From Saccharibacillus sp. CPCC 101409 (GTDB taxonomy: Bacteria > Bacillota > Bacilli > Paenibacillales > Paenibacillaceae), in the NCBI RefSeq assembly GCF_030518235.1, contig NZ_JAULSA010000003.1:124001-188000 (forward strand): a DNA stretch of 64,000 bases, given 5' to 3'. The position numbers and the translations under genes were made by a program. How positions within the stretch are numbered: position 1 is the first letter of the stretch; each line of letters opens with the position of its first letter. This document shows positions 1 through 7,856 of this stretch, in pieces. Under the pieces are notes generated by a model that saw only the letters and a list, made by a program, of their open reading frames with translations, had not been told where the DNA came from and searched no databases.

Positions 1-119
1 GCGTGCAGACCTGGTTCCTCGGCGCAGGAATCGCGATCTCCGTTCTCGGCCTGCTGGTCGCAGTGGGAGTCAGGCGTTTCCGCGTCCTCGAAACGGGGGC
101 CGAGCCCCCGTCTGAGTAA
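1..119 (+). CDS. C-terminal end of a membrane transporter (partial)
   Basis: The open frame from base 3 gives 38 residues and stops at TAA 117-119. They form one hydrophobic helix (about residues 4-23, rich in G, A, L, I and V), then a basic turn and a short polar acidic tail. This is the usual end of a 12-helix major facilitator protein, with the last membrane span and a cytoplasmic tail. The rest lies outside the window, so the family is an inference from the tail alone. Any polytopic membrane protein could end this way. Confidence 0.45.
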   Translation, partial: VQTWFLGAGIAISVLGLLVAVGVRRFRVLETGAEPPSE

Positions 120-227
120 CGGACGGACGCGTAACTGCCGCTCGATCCCGATATCCCGCTGTCAGCATGGACGGGAATATCCGATTCGCCTTGAAACCGG
201 ACGCCCGGCCGCGAATCGGCGCGCGAA

Positions 228-262
228 ATAAAGCCGCCGTGCGTAAGCAGGGCGGCTTCTTC
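228..262. terminator. Hairpin terminator between convergent genes
   Basis: AAGCCGCC (231-238) pairs with GGCGGCTT (251-258) across a 12-base loop. A pyrimidine-rich tail follows on the plus strand, and TTTATTT follows on the minus strand. It lies between the transporter end (plus) and the small membrane protein (minus) and could serve both. Confidence 0.6.
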
Positions 263-286
263 CTGTTTCCGATCCTGGTCTGGAAC

Positions 287-460
287 TCAATGCGTCCTGA
301 AATACAGCGCTGCGTAGAAAACGCCGACGAGAATCAGGGTGAAAACAACCGCCGCGATGATGCCCGTCCAATTTCGCTCACCCGCTTGTCTGGCTTCTTC
401 CTCAATCCGCTGCCTGGCCGCGTCTCCTTCGGGACCGTTCAAGTTACCCGGCTGCATCAT
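287..460 (-). CDS. Small single-span membrane protein
   Basis: This is a 57-residue protein starting ATG at 458-460 behind GGAAAGGAG (472-480 on the plus strand reads as its complement). A second in-frame ATG follows directly. Residues 1-30 are charged and predicted cytoplasmic (motif ARQRIEEEARQAGERNW). Residues 31-53 are one hydrophobic helix, and the chain ends in FRTH. No family was recognised. A good ribosome site, charged-then-hydrophobic design and a shared terminator support a real gene. The function is unknown. Confidence 0.7.
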   Translation of the reverse strand: MMQPGNLNGPEGDAARQRIEEEARQAGERNWTGIIAAVVFTLILVGVFYAALYFRTH

Positions 461-642
461 TAATAAAATTCGCTCCTTTCCTGTGCCCGCTATTCGATTT
501 ATGAGTTTTATTTTACCCTAATTCCATAATCGACCTGACGGCGGAGCGGAAACTCCAAACAACTTGCATCTCCCGAAACTCCGCCGGTATAGTTAGAGAT
601 AATGAAATGAAACCGTATTCACCAAAAAGGAGCTGATCTTCC

Positions 643-1626
643 ATGCCCGCCTACAACGCCGCTTCCGACGCCAACCGTCCGCAGCGGGGCCATCGCCTCG
701 CCGATATCCCGCTGCACGATCCGTTCGTGCTCGCCGACAAACGCACCCGCACGTATTATTTGTACTCCGGAGCCGCGCCGCGGCTGAACGGGGTGGACCG
801 GCACGGCGTGCTCGTATACAAAAGCGCCGATCTGGACGAGTGGGAAGGACCGTATGTGGTCTTTGCGGTACCGGACGGCGTCTGGGCCGATCCGCAGCAC
901 GGCGCATGGGCGCCGGAGGTGCACGAGCATGGCGGACGTTTCTATCTGTTCGTGACGCTGCACAACGAAGGCCGGCCGCTCGAAGGCGGCCCGGTCAACG
1001 GCTACGGCCGGCACTGGCGCGGAACGGCCGTCGCCGTGTCCGATTCGCCGGAAGGCCCGTTCGAGCTGCTGGACGCGGACGCGCCGGTGGTGCCTTTTGC
1101 CGACATGACGCTGGACGGGACGCTGCACATCGACGAGGACGGCCTGCCGTGGATGGCGTACTGCCACGAATGGGTGCAGACGATCGACGGGACGGTCGAA
1201 GCGGTGCGGCTGACAGACGATCTGTCGGCGGCGGCGAGCGAACCGATCGTGCTGTTTCGCGGCTCGGACGCGCCCTGGCTTGAGGAGGGCGAAGCGCCGC
1301 TGCCGCCCGAAGGAAAGGTGCGCGAATACGTGACCGACGGCTGCCAGCTGCACCGCACGTCCGGCGGCAGTCTGGTCATGCTGTGGTCGAGCTACGAGGA
1401 CGGCGGCTATGTGCAGACGATCGCGCGCTCGGCGAGCGGCAGGCTTGAAGGCCCGTGGGAGCAGCTCGAACCGCTGGTAAAGGAAGACAGCGGGCACGGC
1501 ATGCTGTTTCGCACATTCGACGGACAATGGAAGCTCATTCTGCACCGCCCGTTCAAGCTGCCGGAGTCCAGAGGCTATCTGTACGACATCGAGGATACGG
1601 GCGAGACGTTCCGGTTGAAGCGCTGA
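643..1626 (+). CDS. Glycoside hydrolase family 43-type protein
   Basis: This 327-residue protein is a single five-bladed propeller of the GH43 kind, the family of inverting arabinanases, arabinofuranosidases and xylosidases. Visible landmarks are HDPFV with the expected general-base Asp26, GAWAPEVHEHGGRFYLF in blade two, and DGTLHIDEDGLPWMAYCHEW, which carries the conserved Asp in the third blade. There is no signal peptide, so it probably acts on imported oligosaccharides in the cytoplasm. The start is set by AAAGGAGCTG 10-12 bases upstream of ATG 643. Substrate cannot be told from sequence. It is monocistronic, with a terminator 35 bp downstream. Confidence 0.85.
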   Translation: MPAYNAASDANRPQRGHRLADIPLHDPFVLADKRTRTYYLYSGAAPRLNGVDRHGVLVYKSADLDEWEGPYVVFAVPDGVWADPQHGAWAPEVHEHGGRFYLFVTLHNEGRPLEGGPVNGYGRHWRGTAVAVSDSPEGPFELLDADAPVVPFADMTLDGTLHIDEDGLPWMAYCHEWVQTIDGTVEAVRLTDDLSAAASEPIVLFRGSDAPWLEEGEAPLPPEGKVREYVTDGCQLHRTSGGSLVMLWSSYEDGGYVQTIARSASGRLEGPWEQLEPLVKEDSGHGMLFRTFDGQWKLILHRPFKLPESRGYLYDIEDTGETFRLKR

Positions 1627-1661
1627 ACCTGCCTGACAGCGGTCCGCGGCGAGATGTCGAA

Positions 1662-1713
1662 CCAGCCTGCCGCGGGCACCGGATCGGCTTCCGCGGCAGG
1701 CTGGTCGATTTTA
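1662..1713. terminator. Strong hairpin terminator
   Basis: A perfect 14-bp stem (1662-1675 with 1691-1704, arm CCAGCCTGCCGCGG) is followed by TCGATTTTATC. It lies 35 bp after the GH43 stop and just beyond the stop of the converging small membrane gene, so it may act both ways. Confidence 0.75.
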
Positions 1714-1720
1714 TCGGGAA

Positions 1721-1933
1721 TCAGCGCGATTTGGCTTTGGGCCGGTTCGTCGCCGCAGGCGGTTCCTGCGGTCTGCGTTCGACTTTCAGCCAGAGAATGG
1801 CGCTGGTCAGCGCGTATGCGGCGACGAACAGGACGAAGATGCCGGCCCACAGGTTGCTGCCGAGCATGACGACCCCGGTGACGAGCATCAGGGCGGCGAG
1901 GGCGAAACGAAACAGCGAGCGTTTATGCTTCAT
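1721..1933 (-). CDS. Small two-span membrane protein
   Basis: This is a 70-residue protein. After MKHKRSL come two hydrophobic helices (about 8-26 and 30-48), then a Lys/Arg/Pro-rich cytoplasmic tail (KVERRPQEPPAATNRPKAKSR). The start ATG 1931-1933 is preceded by AAAAAGGAGAATCTC, a strong ribosome site. No named family was recognised. It is transcribed away from mqo and toward GH43. Function is unknown, but a real gene is well supported. Confidence 0.75.
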   Translation of the reverse strand: MKHKRSLFRFALAALMLVTGVVMLGSNLWAGIFVLFVAAYALTSAILWLKVERRPQEPPAATNRPKAKSR

Positions 1934-2028
1934 GGATGAGATTCTCCTTTTTCAATAGGGGGGTCCAACCTGTTACGTACAAAGGCCGCAAACGGTTCCG
2001 CCGGATGCTTGCCGAATTCCTTTAAATT

Positions 2029-2057
2029 TTCAACTGTGTTTCAAAATGGTGTATAAT
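2029..2057 (+). promoter_or_regulatory. Probable sigma-A promoter of mqo
   Basis: TTCAAC (2029-2034) and a perfect TATAAT (2052-2057) are separated by 17 bp. The transcript would carry a leader of about 165 nt before mqo. Confidence 0.6.
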
Positions 2058-2088
2058 GATGGGGATAGATGCCGATAATCTTTTTGTA

Positions 2089-2154
2089 AGGCTCCGATTG
2101 GGATATAGCCAGAAGTAAGTATATATAGAGAAAACGTGTCGTGGAGCGGAGCCT
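2089..2154 (+). promoter_or_regulatory. Inverted repeat in the mqo leader
   Basis: AGGCTCCG (2089-2096) and CGGAGCCT (2147-2154) are perfect complements within the mqo 5' leader. A competing pairing, AGAAGT (2111-2116) with ACTTCT (2156-2161), is also possible. No T-run follows, so this is not a plain terminator. It matches no riboswitch consensus I know. Confidence 0.35.
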
Positions 2155-2230
2155 GACTTCTTGTACTTGTAGCACCCGGGCGGGGGAACCTGCTCTTTTT
2201 TGCAAATATACGAGATAAGGAAGGTCTTTT

Positions 2231-3730
2231 ATGAGCAGCGTACCGAAAAAAACAGACGTGATCTTGATCGGCGCCGGAGTCATGAGCGCGACGCTGGGAG
2301 CCCTGCTGAAAGAGCTGGCGCCGGAATGGGAAATCAAAGTGTTCGAGAAGCTGGCGAGCGCCGGCGAGGAAAGCTCGAACGAATGGAACAACGCGGGCAC
2401 GGGCCATGCGGCGCTGTGCGAGCTGAACTATACGACGGAGAAACCGGACGGTTCGATCGATATCAGTAAAGCCGTCAATATCAACGAGCAGTTCCAGCTG
2501 TCGCGGCAGTTCTGGTCGTTTCTGGTGGAAAAAGGGCTGATCCGCAGTCCGCGCGACTTTATCATGCCGATTCCGCATATGAGCTGGGTGACGGGCGAGA
2601 AAGACGTTTCTTTTCTAAGCAAGCGATTTAAAGCGCTATCACTGAACCCGCTGTTCCAGGGCATGGAATATTCGGAAGATCCGCAGCAGCTTAAAGAATG
2701 GATTCCGCTGATGATGCAGGACCGGGATGTCAACGAGCCGCTGGCCGCGACCAAGATCGATTCCGGCACGGACGTCAATTTCGGCGCGCTGACGCGCCTG
2801 CTGTTCGATTATCTCAAGACCAAGAACGTCGAAGTCCAGTACCGCCACAGCATCAAGGACATCAAGCGTTCCGGCAGCGGACCGTGGAAAGTCAAAGTGC
2901 AGAACCTGGACAACGGCGTCGTCGAGCACCACGAAGCGAAGTTCGTTTTTATCGGCGCGGGCGGCGCGAGCCTTCCCCTGCTCCAGAAGACGGGCATTCC
3001 GGAATCCAAGCATATCGGCGGGTTCCCGGTCAGCGGGCTGTTTATGGTCTGCAAGAATCCCGAGATCGCCGAACGGCATCATGCCAAAGTGTACGGAAAA
3101 GCCAAGCTCGGCGCGCCGCCGATGTCCGTTCCCCATCTGGATACGCGCTACATCGACGGCAAGAAATCGCTGCTGTTCGGTCCGTTCGCGGGCTTTACGC
3201 CGAAGTTCCTGAAGACCGGTTCGAATATGGACCTGATCGGTTCGGTCAAGCCGAACAATCTGTTCACGATGCTGGCGGCCGGCGCGAAGGAGATGTCGCT
3301 CACCAAGTACCTGATCCAGCAGCTCATGCTGTCGAACGACCAGCGGATGAACGAAGTGCGCGAGTTTATCCCGGACGCGAAAAATGAAGACTGGTCGGTC
3401 GTCACGGCGGGCCAGCGCGTGCAGGTCATCAAGGACACGCCGGACGGCAAAGGCACGCTCCAGTTCGGCACCGAAGTGGTCAGCGCCGCCGACGGCTCCG
3501 TCGCCGCGCTGCTCGGCGCGTCGCCGGGCGCGTCGGTCGCCGTGCACGTCATGCTCGACGTGCTGCGTAAATGCTTCCCGCAGCGCATGCCGGACTGGGA
3601 GCCGAAGATCAAGGAAATGATTCCTTCCTACGGCACCAAGCTGTCCGACAACCCGGAGCTGTTCAAGCAGCTGCACGAAGCGACCGCCCGGTCGCTGGGG
3701 TTGAGCGGGGAAGAAGCGCTTCAGCGTTAA
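2231..3730 (+). CDS. mqo: Malate:quinone oxidoreductase
   Basis: This 499-residue FAD enzyme oxidises (S)-malate to oxaloacetate and passes electrons to the quinone pool at the inner face of the membrane, bypassing soluble malate dehydrogenase. The N-terminal dinucleotide fold is clear ([15 protein letters not shown], residues 8-22). Further Mqo landmarks are [19 protein letters not shown] (substrate and FAD contacts), the [14 protein letters not shown] segment and the C-terminal [21 protein letters not shown]-closing motif. Length is normal for the family. The start follows AAGGAAGG at 2219-2226. It has its own promoter and a terminator, so it is monocistronic. Confidence 0.96.
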   Translation: MSSVPKKTDVILIGAGVMSATLGALLKELAPEWEIKVFEKLASAGEESSNEWNNAGTGHAALCELNYTTEKPDGSIDISKAVNINEQFQLSRQFWSFLVEKGLIRSPRDFIMPIPHMSWVTGEKDVSFLSKRFKALSLNPLFQGMEYSEDPQQLKEWIPLMMQDRDVNEPLAATKIDSGTDVNFGALTRLLFDYLKTKNVEVQYRHSIKDIKRSGSGPWKVKVQNLDNGVVEHHEAKFVFIGAGGASLPLLQKTGIPESKHIGGFPVSGLFMVCKNPEIAERHHAKVYGKAKLGAPPMSVPHLDTRYIDGKKSLLFGPFAGFTPKFLKTGSNMDLIGSVKPNNLFTMLAAGAKEMSLTKYLIQQLMLSNDQRMNEVREFIPDAKNEDWSVVTAGQRVQVIKDTPDGKGTLQFGTEVVSAADGSVAALLGASPGASVAVHVMLDVLRKCFPQRMPDWEPKIKEMIPSYGTKLSDNPELFKQLHEATARSLGLSGEEALQR

Positions 3731-3745
3731 AGCGGAATGAATGGC

Positions 3746-3785
3746 AAAGCCTTCGCATCCTTATAGGGTGGAAGGCTTTTTGTGC
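3746..3785 (+). terminator. Terminator of mqo
   Basis: AAGCCTTC (3747-3754) pairs with GAAGGCTT (3771-3778) and runs into TTTTTG, 16 bp after the mqo stop. Confidence 0.85.
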
Positions 3786-3858
3786 ATCTATAAGAATTAA
3801 AGTAACTAAAAGGTGTTAATCTTCGAAAATAGAGAAAATTAATTTCGCTATTTTCATT

Positions 3859-3878
3859 TATAATAGAGATAAAGGAGG
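3859..3878 (+). promoter_or_regulatory. -10 element and ribosome site of the Fic gene
   Basis: TATAAT (3859-3864) is followed within 10 bp by AAAGGAGGAA (3871-3880), so the leader would be extremely short. No convincing -35 is visible in this AT-rich stretch. Confidence 0.45.
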
Positions 3879-3884
3879 AATTAT

Positions 3885-5003
3885 ATGTTTCTGCCTAAAT
3901 TCGAATACACTCATTCTATAGTAAAAGATTTAATGTCTATAGAAAAATCACGAGCCATAGTAGAGCTTCTTCCCATTCCGGCAGATGTCGAACGCGAACT
4001 CAGAATGAAAGCACGTGTAAAAATGACTCACTACTCTACAAGAATCGAAGGTAATCCTCTGAGCTTGGAACAGGTATCCCATGTAGTAAGAGCGAAGCGA
4101 GAACATTCTAGGATTCGGGCAGAAGAGGAGGTTAGAAACTACTGGGAGGCTTTATCTTTTCTTGATACGGCACGGCGATTAAAATATCCTACTAACCAAT
4201 CTTTCATTAAACGTCTTCATGCCATTATTGAGAGAAGAGGAGTCGGAAAAAGGACAAAAGAATCTGACTATCGCGGTGCAATGCCTCCGGGCATCCTTTT
4301 TGCTGTTTATGATGCAGCCACAGGAAAGCCTGATTATATTCCGCCAGAATGGGTTGATGTACCGGAGCTTATGAATGAACTGGCAGCATGGATTAATTTA
4401 GAACGAGAACTTCCTATTCCCATTAAAGCTGCGATTTCTGCCTATCAACTTTTGACAATTCATCCTTTTGAAGACGGAAACGGCAGAACTTCGAGGGCAT
4501 TGGCATCTTATATTCTATCTACAGAAGGCTATAATCTTCGAGGATTTAATTCGATGGAAGAATATTATTTTTCAGACCTCTCCGGTTACTATAAAAATTT
4601 ACAAATGGAATTGCCTGTTCTTTACTATGACGGACGTCATGACCCGAAGACTCTTTCTCCCTGGATTGAATATTTCGTCAGAATTATGGCTTACGCTTTT
4701 GAACAAGTAGCAGATTCTGCACAAAGAAATAGTAAAAGCTTAATCAATCCTCTTGTTTTGACTTTAGATCCTAAAGAAAGGCTTCTTCTTCGATTGCTGT
4801 TTCAGAATGATAATATCGTTAAGCCCAAAGATATTTCGGAGGTTTTTCAAATCCCGCCAAGGACTGCTGGGAATTGGATGAAAGAGTGGCATAACAAAGG
4901 CTTGCTAAAGCCGGCTAGCGGAAGTTCTCGTATTACTTCTTATCAAGTAGGAGAAAAATATTCAAACTTAACTATAGCTGATTTGGGATATTTAGAAGAG
5001 TGA
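3885..5003 (+). CDS. Fic-domain protein with N-terminal autoinhibitory motif
   Basis: This 372-residue protein carries the Fic catalytic motif HPFEDGNGRTSR (residues 193-204, catalytic His193). Fic enzymes usually transfer AMP from ATP to protein hydroxyls. Before it lies STRIEGN (51-57), matching the [S/T]xxxE[G/N] inhibitory helix of class II Fic proteins, which silences the active site by contacting the second motif arginine. The C-terminal 80 residues look like a winged helix (PKDISEVFQIPPRTAGNWMKEW). The gene is much more AT-rich than its neighbours and has no partner antitoxin gene, in line with a self-inhibited, horizontally acquired single gene. Target proteins are unknown. Confidence 0.9.
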   Translation: MFLPKFEYTHSIVKDLMSIEKSRAIVELLPIPADVERELRMKARVKMTHYSTRIEGNPLSLEQVSHVVRAKREHSRIRAEEEVRNYWEALSFLDTARRLKYPTNQSFIKRLHAIIERRGVGKRTKESDYRGAMPPGILFAVYDAATGKPDYIPPEWVDVPELMNELAAWINLERELPIPIKAAISAYQLLTIHPFEDGNGRTSRALASYILSTEGYNLRGFNSMEEYYFSDLSGYYKNLQMELPVLYYDGRHDPKTLSPWIEYFVRIMAYAFEQVADSAQRNSKSLINPLVLTLDPKERLLLRLLFQNDNIVKPKDISEVFQIPPRTAGNWMKEWHNKGLLKPASGSSRITSYQVGEKYSNLTIADLGYLEE

Positions 5004-5024
5004 AAATGCCGCTTAAATAAAAAC

Positions 5025-5075
5025 AAAGAAATTCACAGATTCCTTACATGTCGTAATTAGAGAAATTTCTTTTCC
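5025..5075 (+). terminator. AT-rich hairpin after the Fic gene
   Basis: AAAGAAATT (5025-5033) pairs perfectly with AATTTCTTT (5064-5072) and is followed by TCCC. The stem is weak but well placed, 22 bp after the stop. Confidence 0.4.
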
Positions 5076-5147
5076 CTATTTAGCTTCGTCTGTTTCCTTA
5101 TTTATTCGATAAAGTACTCTTACCGTTGTCAAGGAGCGTGATTATCC

Positions 5148-6302
5148 ATGCAGCCTTTTACCATCGAGATTCCCCGGCAGCAGATCGACGATCTCCGAAA
5201 CAGATTGCAGCGCATCCAGTGGCCGTCCGGTTTCGACGCGGAGCCGTGGTCGCTCGGCGCGGACGCGGCGTTCATGCGGCGGCTGGTCGATTACTGGACG
5301 AACGAATACGACTGGCGCAAACAGGAGCGTTGGCTGAACGGCTTTCCGCAGTTCAAGGCGAATATCGGCGGACTCGATATCCACTTTGTGCATATTCGCG
5401 GCGAAGGGAAATCGCCCAAGCCGCTGATCGTCACGCACGGCTGGCCGGGTTCTTTTATCGAACACCTCAAGCTGTCGTCTTATCTGGCCCGGCCTTCGCA
5501 GTATGGCGGCGATCCGGAAGATTCGTTCGATATCGTGATTCCGTCGCTGCCGGGTTACGGCTTCTCGCAGATCCCGGACAAACCGGGCATGGGGCCGAAA
5601 GCCGTCGCTCCGCTGTGGGCGGAGCTGATGACGCTTCTTGGATACGAAACGTTCTACGCGCAGGGCGGAGACGTCGGATCGAGCGTATCGACCTGGCTGG
5701 CGGCGCTGTATCCGGAGCGAGTGAAGGCGCTGCACCTCAACTATATCCTCGGCAATCTCCGCCCTTCGTCGGGTGAAGGCGAGCGTCCGCTCAGCGCGGA
5801 CGAGCAGGATTATCTCGACCGGATGCAGGATTGGGCGCGGCGCGAAGGCGCGTATGCTTCCCTGCACGCCACCAAGCCGGATACGCCGGCTTTTGCGCTG
5901 AGCGATTCGCCGGTCGGTCTGGCCGCCTGGATTACGGAAAAGTTCCGCGCCTGGAGCGACTGCGGCGGCGACTTGGAGAACGCCGTGTCGCTAGACGAAC
6001 TGCTGACCAATATCTCGATTTACTGGTTTACGAACACGGTCGCTTCTTCGATGCGGATGTACGCCGAGAGCGCCAGAGTGCCGCTGCGCTTCGGTCCAGG
6101 CGAAGGCGTCGCGGTGCCGACCGGCGTGACGCTGTTTCCCGGAGAAATCCCCATGCCGCCCAGAGAGTGGGCGGAGCGCGTCTACAATATCGTGTACTGG
6201 GAGCACGCGCCGCGCGGCGGCCACTTCGCTTCGCTGGAGCAGCCGGCGCTGCTGGCGGAGCAGATCAGGGCGTTTGTCGGTTCGGTGCTTCGGGAGGAGT
6301 AG
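5148..6302 (+). CDS. Epoxide hydrolase, alpha/beta-hydrolase fold with EHN domain
   Basis: This is a 384-residue protein. Residues 1-110 form the N-terminal epoxide hydrolase (EHN) lid region (opening PFTIEIPRQQIDDLRNRLQ). The core shows HGWPGS (97-102, oxyanion hole), the nucleophile elbow QGGDVGSS with Asp175, and RGGHFASLEQP with the catalytic His near 359. An Asp nucleophile rather than Ser marks the epoxide hydrolase type, which opens epoxides to diols. It is cytoplasmic, with no signal peptide. ATG 5148 follows AAGGAGCG. It converges with hisS, 48 bp away, without a clear terminator. The natural substrate is unknown. Confidence 0.88.
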   Translation: MQPFTIEIPRQQIDDLRNRLQRIQWPSGFDAEPWSLGADAAFMRRLVDYWTNEYDWRKQERWLNGFPQFKANIGGLDIHFVHIRGEGKSPKPLIVTHGWPGSFIEHLKLSSYLARPSQYGGDPEDSFDIVIPSLPGYGFSQIPDKPGMGPKAVAPLWAELMTLLGYETFYAQGGDVGSSVSTWLAALYPERVKALHLNYILGNLRPSSGEGERPLSADEQDYLDRMQDWARREGAYASLHATKPDTPAFALSDSPVGLAAWITEKFRAWSDCGGDLENAVSLDELLTNISIYWFTNTVASSMRMYAESARVPLRFGPGEGVAVPTGVTLFPGEIPMPPREWAERVYNIVYWEHAPRGGHFASLEQPALLAEQIRAFVGSVLREE

Positions 6303-6349
6303 CGGACAGGAAGCGCTCCGGCTGGTCATGGTTGGCTGATCGCGGCATC

Positions 6350-7663
6350 TTAAATGTTCGCCGAGGCCGGACTTTCCGCATTTTCAATTCCGGCTCGGAT
6401 ATAAGCAGCCGCTTCTTCCAGAGGCAGGCTGTTTTCCATTTGCCGCTCCATATCTTTAATCCGCACCTGTCCGAGCGCCGCTTCGTCTTCTCCGATAAGC
6501 ACCGCGTAGCGGATGCCCCGCGCGGAAGCCGCGGCCAGCGCTTTTTTTAACTTGCGTCCGCTGCCGCCCAGGCTTGTACGAATGCCCGCGGCTCTTAACG
6601 CCTGCGCGGTACGAAGCGCCGGACCGCTTACGTCTCCAATCGGAAGAACGATTGCCGAGGCGTCCGGCGTCTTGATCCTGCGAGCCTCCAGCAGCTCTAT
6701 GATCGATTCCATGCCGAACGAAATCCCGACTGTGGGATACGCGAGATCTTCCCGGCCGATCAGCTGCCCGATGATGGCGTCGTAACGGCCTCCGCCTCCC
6801 AGGCTGGAAGTGAACGCATTCGAAGCATCGAAAATTTCGTAGACCGTTCCCGTGTAGAAAGAAAGTCCGCGCGAAAGGAACGGATCGAAGCGGCAGATTT
6901 GTTCCAGTCCCAGCTCGCGGATCAGGGACTGGAGCGATCTTACTTCAAGCATGCCCGGCGTCTCGCCGAGTCCGCAGACATCCGCCGCTTTTTCAAAAGT
7001 AAAACCGTCGTCTCCGAGCAGGTCCAGAATAGACCGGACCGCATCCGGGACGATTCCTTTGTCCAGCAGTTCCCGGGCGGCGCTGTCCGGACCGATCTTC
7101 TCGACTTTATCGAGCGTCAGCATGACGGATAACGCATCGCCGGCCGGCACGCCGAGCGCTTTCAGCCATTCGCCCATAAAGCGCCTGTTGTTCCAGCGCA
7201 GCACAACCGGAAGATCGAGCCGGCGGAAGACTTCGGCCGCGAGCTGCATCAGCTCCGCCTCCGCTTCCGGTCCGGCGATCCCGACCACATCGGCGTCGCA
7301 TTGCAGAAACTCGCGCAGGCGGCCTTTTTTGACCGGACCGTCGCGAAATACTTTGCCGATCTCGTATCGCCGCAGCGGCAGTTCGATTCCGGGATTCAAA
7401 GCGACGACTTTGGCAAACGGAATCGTCAAATCGTACCGCAGCCCCAGCCTGCGCTCGCCCTGATCCGTTAAGCGGTACATTTCTTTGAGGATTTCTTCGC
7501 CGCCCGCATATTTGGAAGTCAGCAGATCCAGTTCGTTCAAGATGGTGGAGTCCATGCCGTCGAAGTCGTAGAGTTCGAAGACTTGTTCCAGAGTCGACTG
7601 CGCTTGTTTGCGGACAGCCTGACGCTTCCCGAAGAAATCATAAGTTCCTTTTACGTTTTGCAT
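6350..7663 (-). CDS. hisS: Histidyl-tRNA synthetase, divergent second type
   Basis: This 437-residue class II synthetase would charge tRNA-His. Motif 2 is YEIGKVFRDGPVKKGRLREF (100-119). The histidine-binding segment is RGLSFYTGTVYEIF (265-278), GGGGRYD follows, and motif 3 is GISFGMESI (313-321). The C-terminal 90 residues resemble the anticodon-binding domain (IVLPIGDVSGPALRTAQALR). Two positions differ from the usual bacterial enzyme: the Arg that ends motif 3 is Ser here, and the RGLDYYT Asp is Ser. This places it nearer the clostridial/eukaryotic-like HisS branch than the normal Bacillus enzyme, and probably makes it a second copy (inference). It sits behind a leader peptide and attenuator, with AAAAGGAG before the ATG at 7661-7663. 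Confidence 0.85.
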   Translation of the reverse strand: MQNVKGTYDFFGKRQAVRKQAQSTLEQVFELYDFDGMDSTILNELDLLTSKYAGGEEILKEMYRLTDQGERRLGLRYDLTIPFAKVVALNPGIELPLRRYEIGKVFRDGPVKKGRLREFLQCDADVVGIAGPEAEAELMQLAAEVFRRLDLPVVLRWNNRRFMGEWLKALGVPAGDALSVMLTLDKVEKIGPDSAARELLDKGIVPDAVRSILDLLGDDGFTFEKAADVCGLGETPGMLEVRSLQSLIRELGLEQICRFDPFLSRGLSFYTGTVYEIFDASNAFTSSLGGGGRYDAIIGQLIGREDLAYPTVGISFGMESIIELLEARRIKTPDASAIVLPIGDVSGPALRTAQALRAAGIRTSLGGSGRKLKKALAAASARGIRYAVLIGEDEAALGQVRIKDMERQMENSLPLEEAAAYIRAGIENAESPASANI

Positions 7664-7690
7664 AGCGATTCGCTCCTTTTCGGCTCAAAT

Positions 7691-7724
7691 AAAAAAACGC
7701 GCAGGACCTCTTGGTCCTGCGCGT
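7691..7724 (-). terminator. Attenuator terminator in the hisS leader
   Basis: This is a perfect 12-bp stem (7713-7724 with 7697-7708 on the minus-strand transcript) with a 4-base loop, followed by seven T. It lies 28 bp before the hisS start and inside its own transcript, so it can only work as an attenuator. Confidence 0.9.
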
Positions 7725-7736
7725 TTATATGCCGCA

Positions 7737-7793
7737 GGGAGGCCAACGCGAACAGCGTTAGCCTCCCTCGAAAGTTAAAGGGATGCTAACGCT
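7737..7793 (-). promoter_or_regulatory. Mutually exclusive hairpins of the hisS attenuator
   Basis: Segment A (7779-7793) can pair with segment B (7754-7768): 9 bp plus 4 bp around a 2x2 internal loop. B (7755-7767) can instead pair with C (7737-7749) in a 13-bp stem with one G-U. The 3' part of C (CCTGCG) can pair with CGCAGG in the terminator 5' arm, and GGCCTC can pair with GAGGTCC in its loop and 3' arm. The stop codon of the leader peptide lies inside A. A ribosome at the stop masks A, so B:C and the terminator form. A ribosome stalled at the first His codon leaves A free, so A:B forms and C can break the terminator. Confidence 0.75.
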
Positions 7794-7833
7794 TCTTGTG
7801 ATGATGAAGTTGATTCGGTCGGATTCGGTTCAT
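7786..7833 (-). CDS. Histidine-rich leader peptide of hisS
   Basis: This 15-codon open frame encodes MNRIRPNQLHHHKKR and ends in TAG. Three consecutive His codons (CAT CAT CAC) sit just before the stop. ATG 7831-7833 is preceded by AAGGAG at the right distance, and a good promoter lies 35-60 bp upstream. The composition, position and downstream alternative hairpins match leader peptides of the Trp/His operons of Proteobacteria. Bacilli normally control synthetase genes by T-box riboswitches, and none is present here. The stop codon lies inside the first hairpin arm, so ribosome position can steer the fold. Confidence 0.85.
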   Translation of the reverse strand: MNRIRPNQLHHHKKR

Positions 7834-7856
7834 GACGGAAATCTCCTTCGGCGTAA

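Noticed and set aside
2160-2230. Cyclic-di-AMP (ydaO-type) riboswitch ahead of mqo
   Set aside because: The GGCGGGGGAACC piece recalls part of the consensus, but the other conserved blocks (GCCGAAUCC, the pseudoknot GACAGCUAACUCC part) are absent and too little leader remains before the start.
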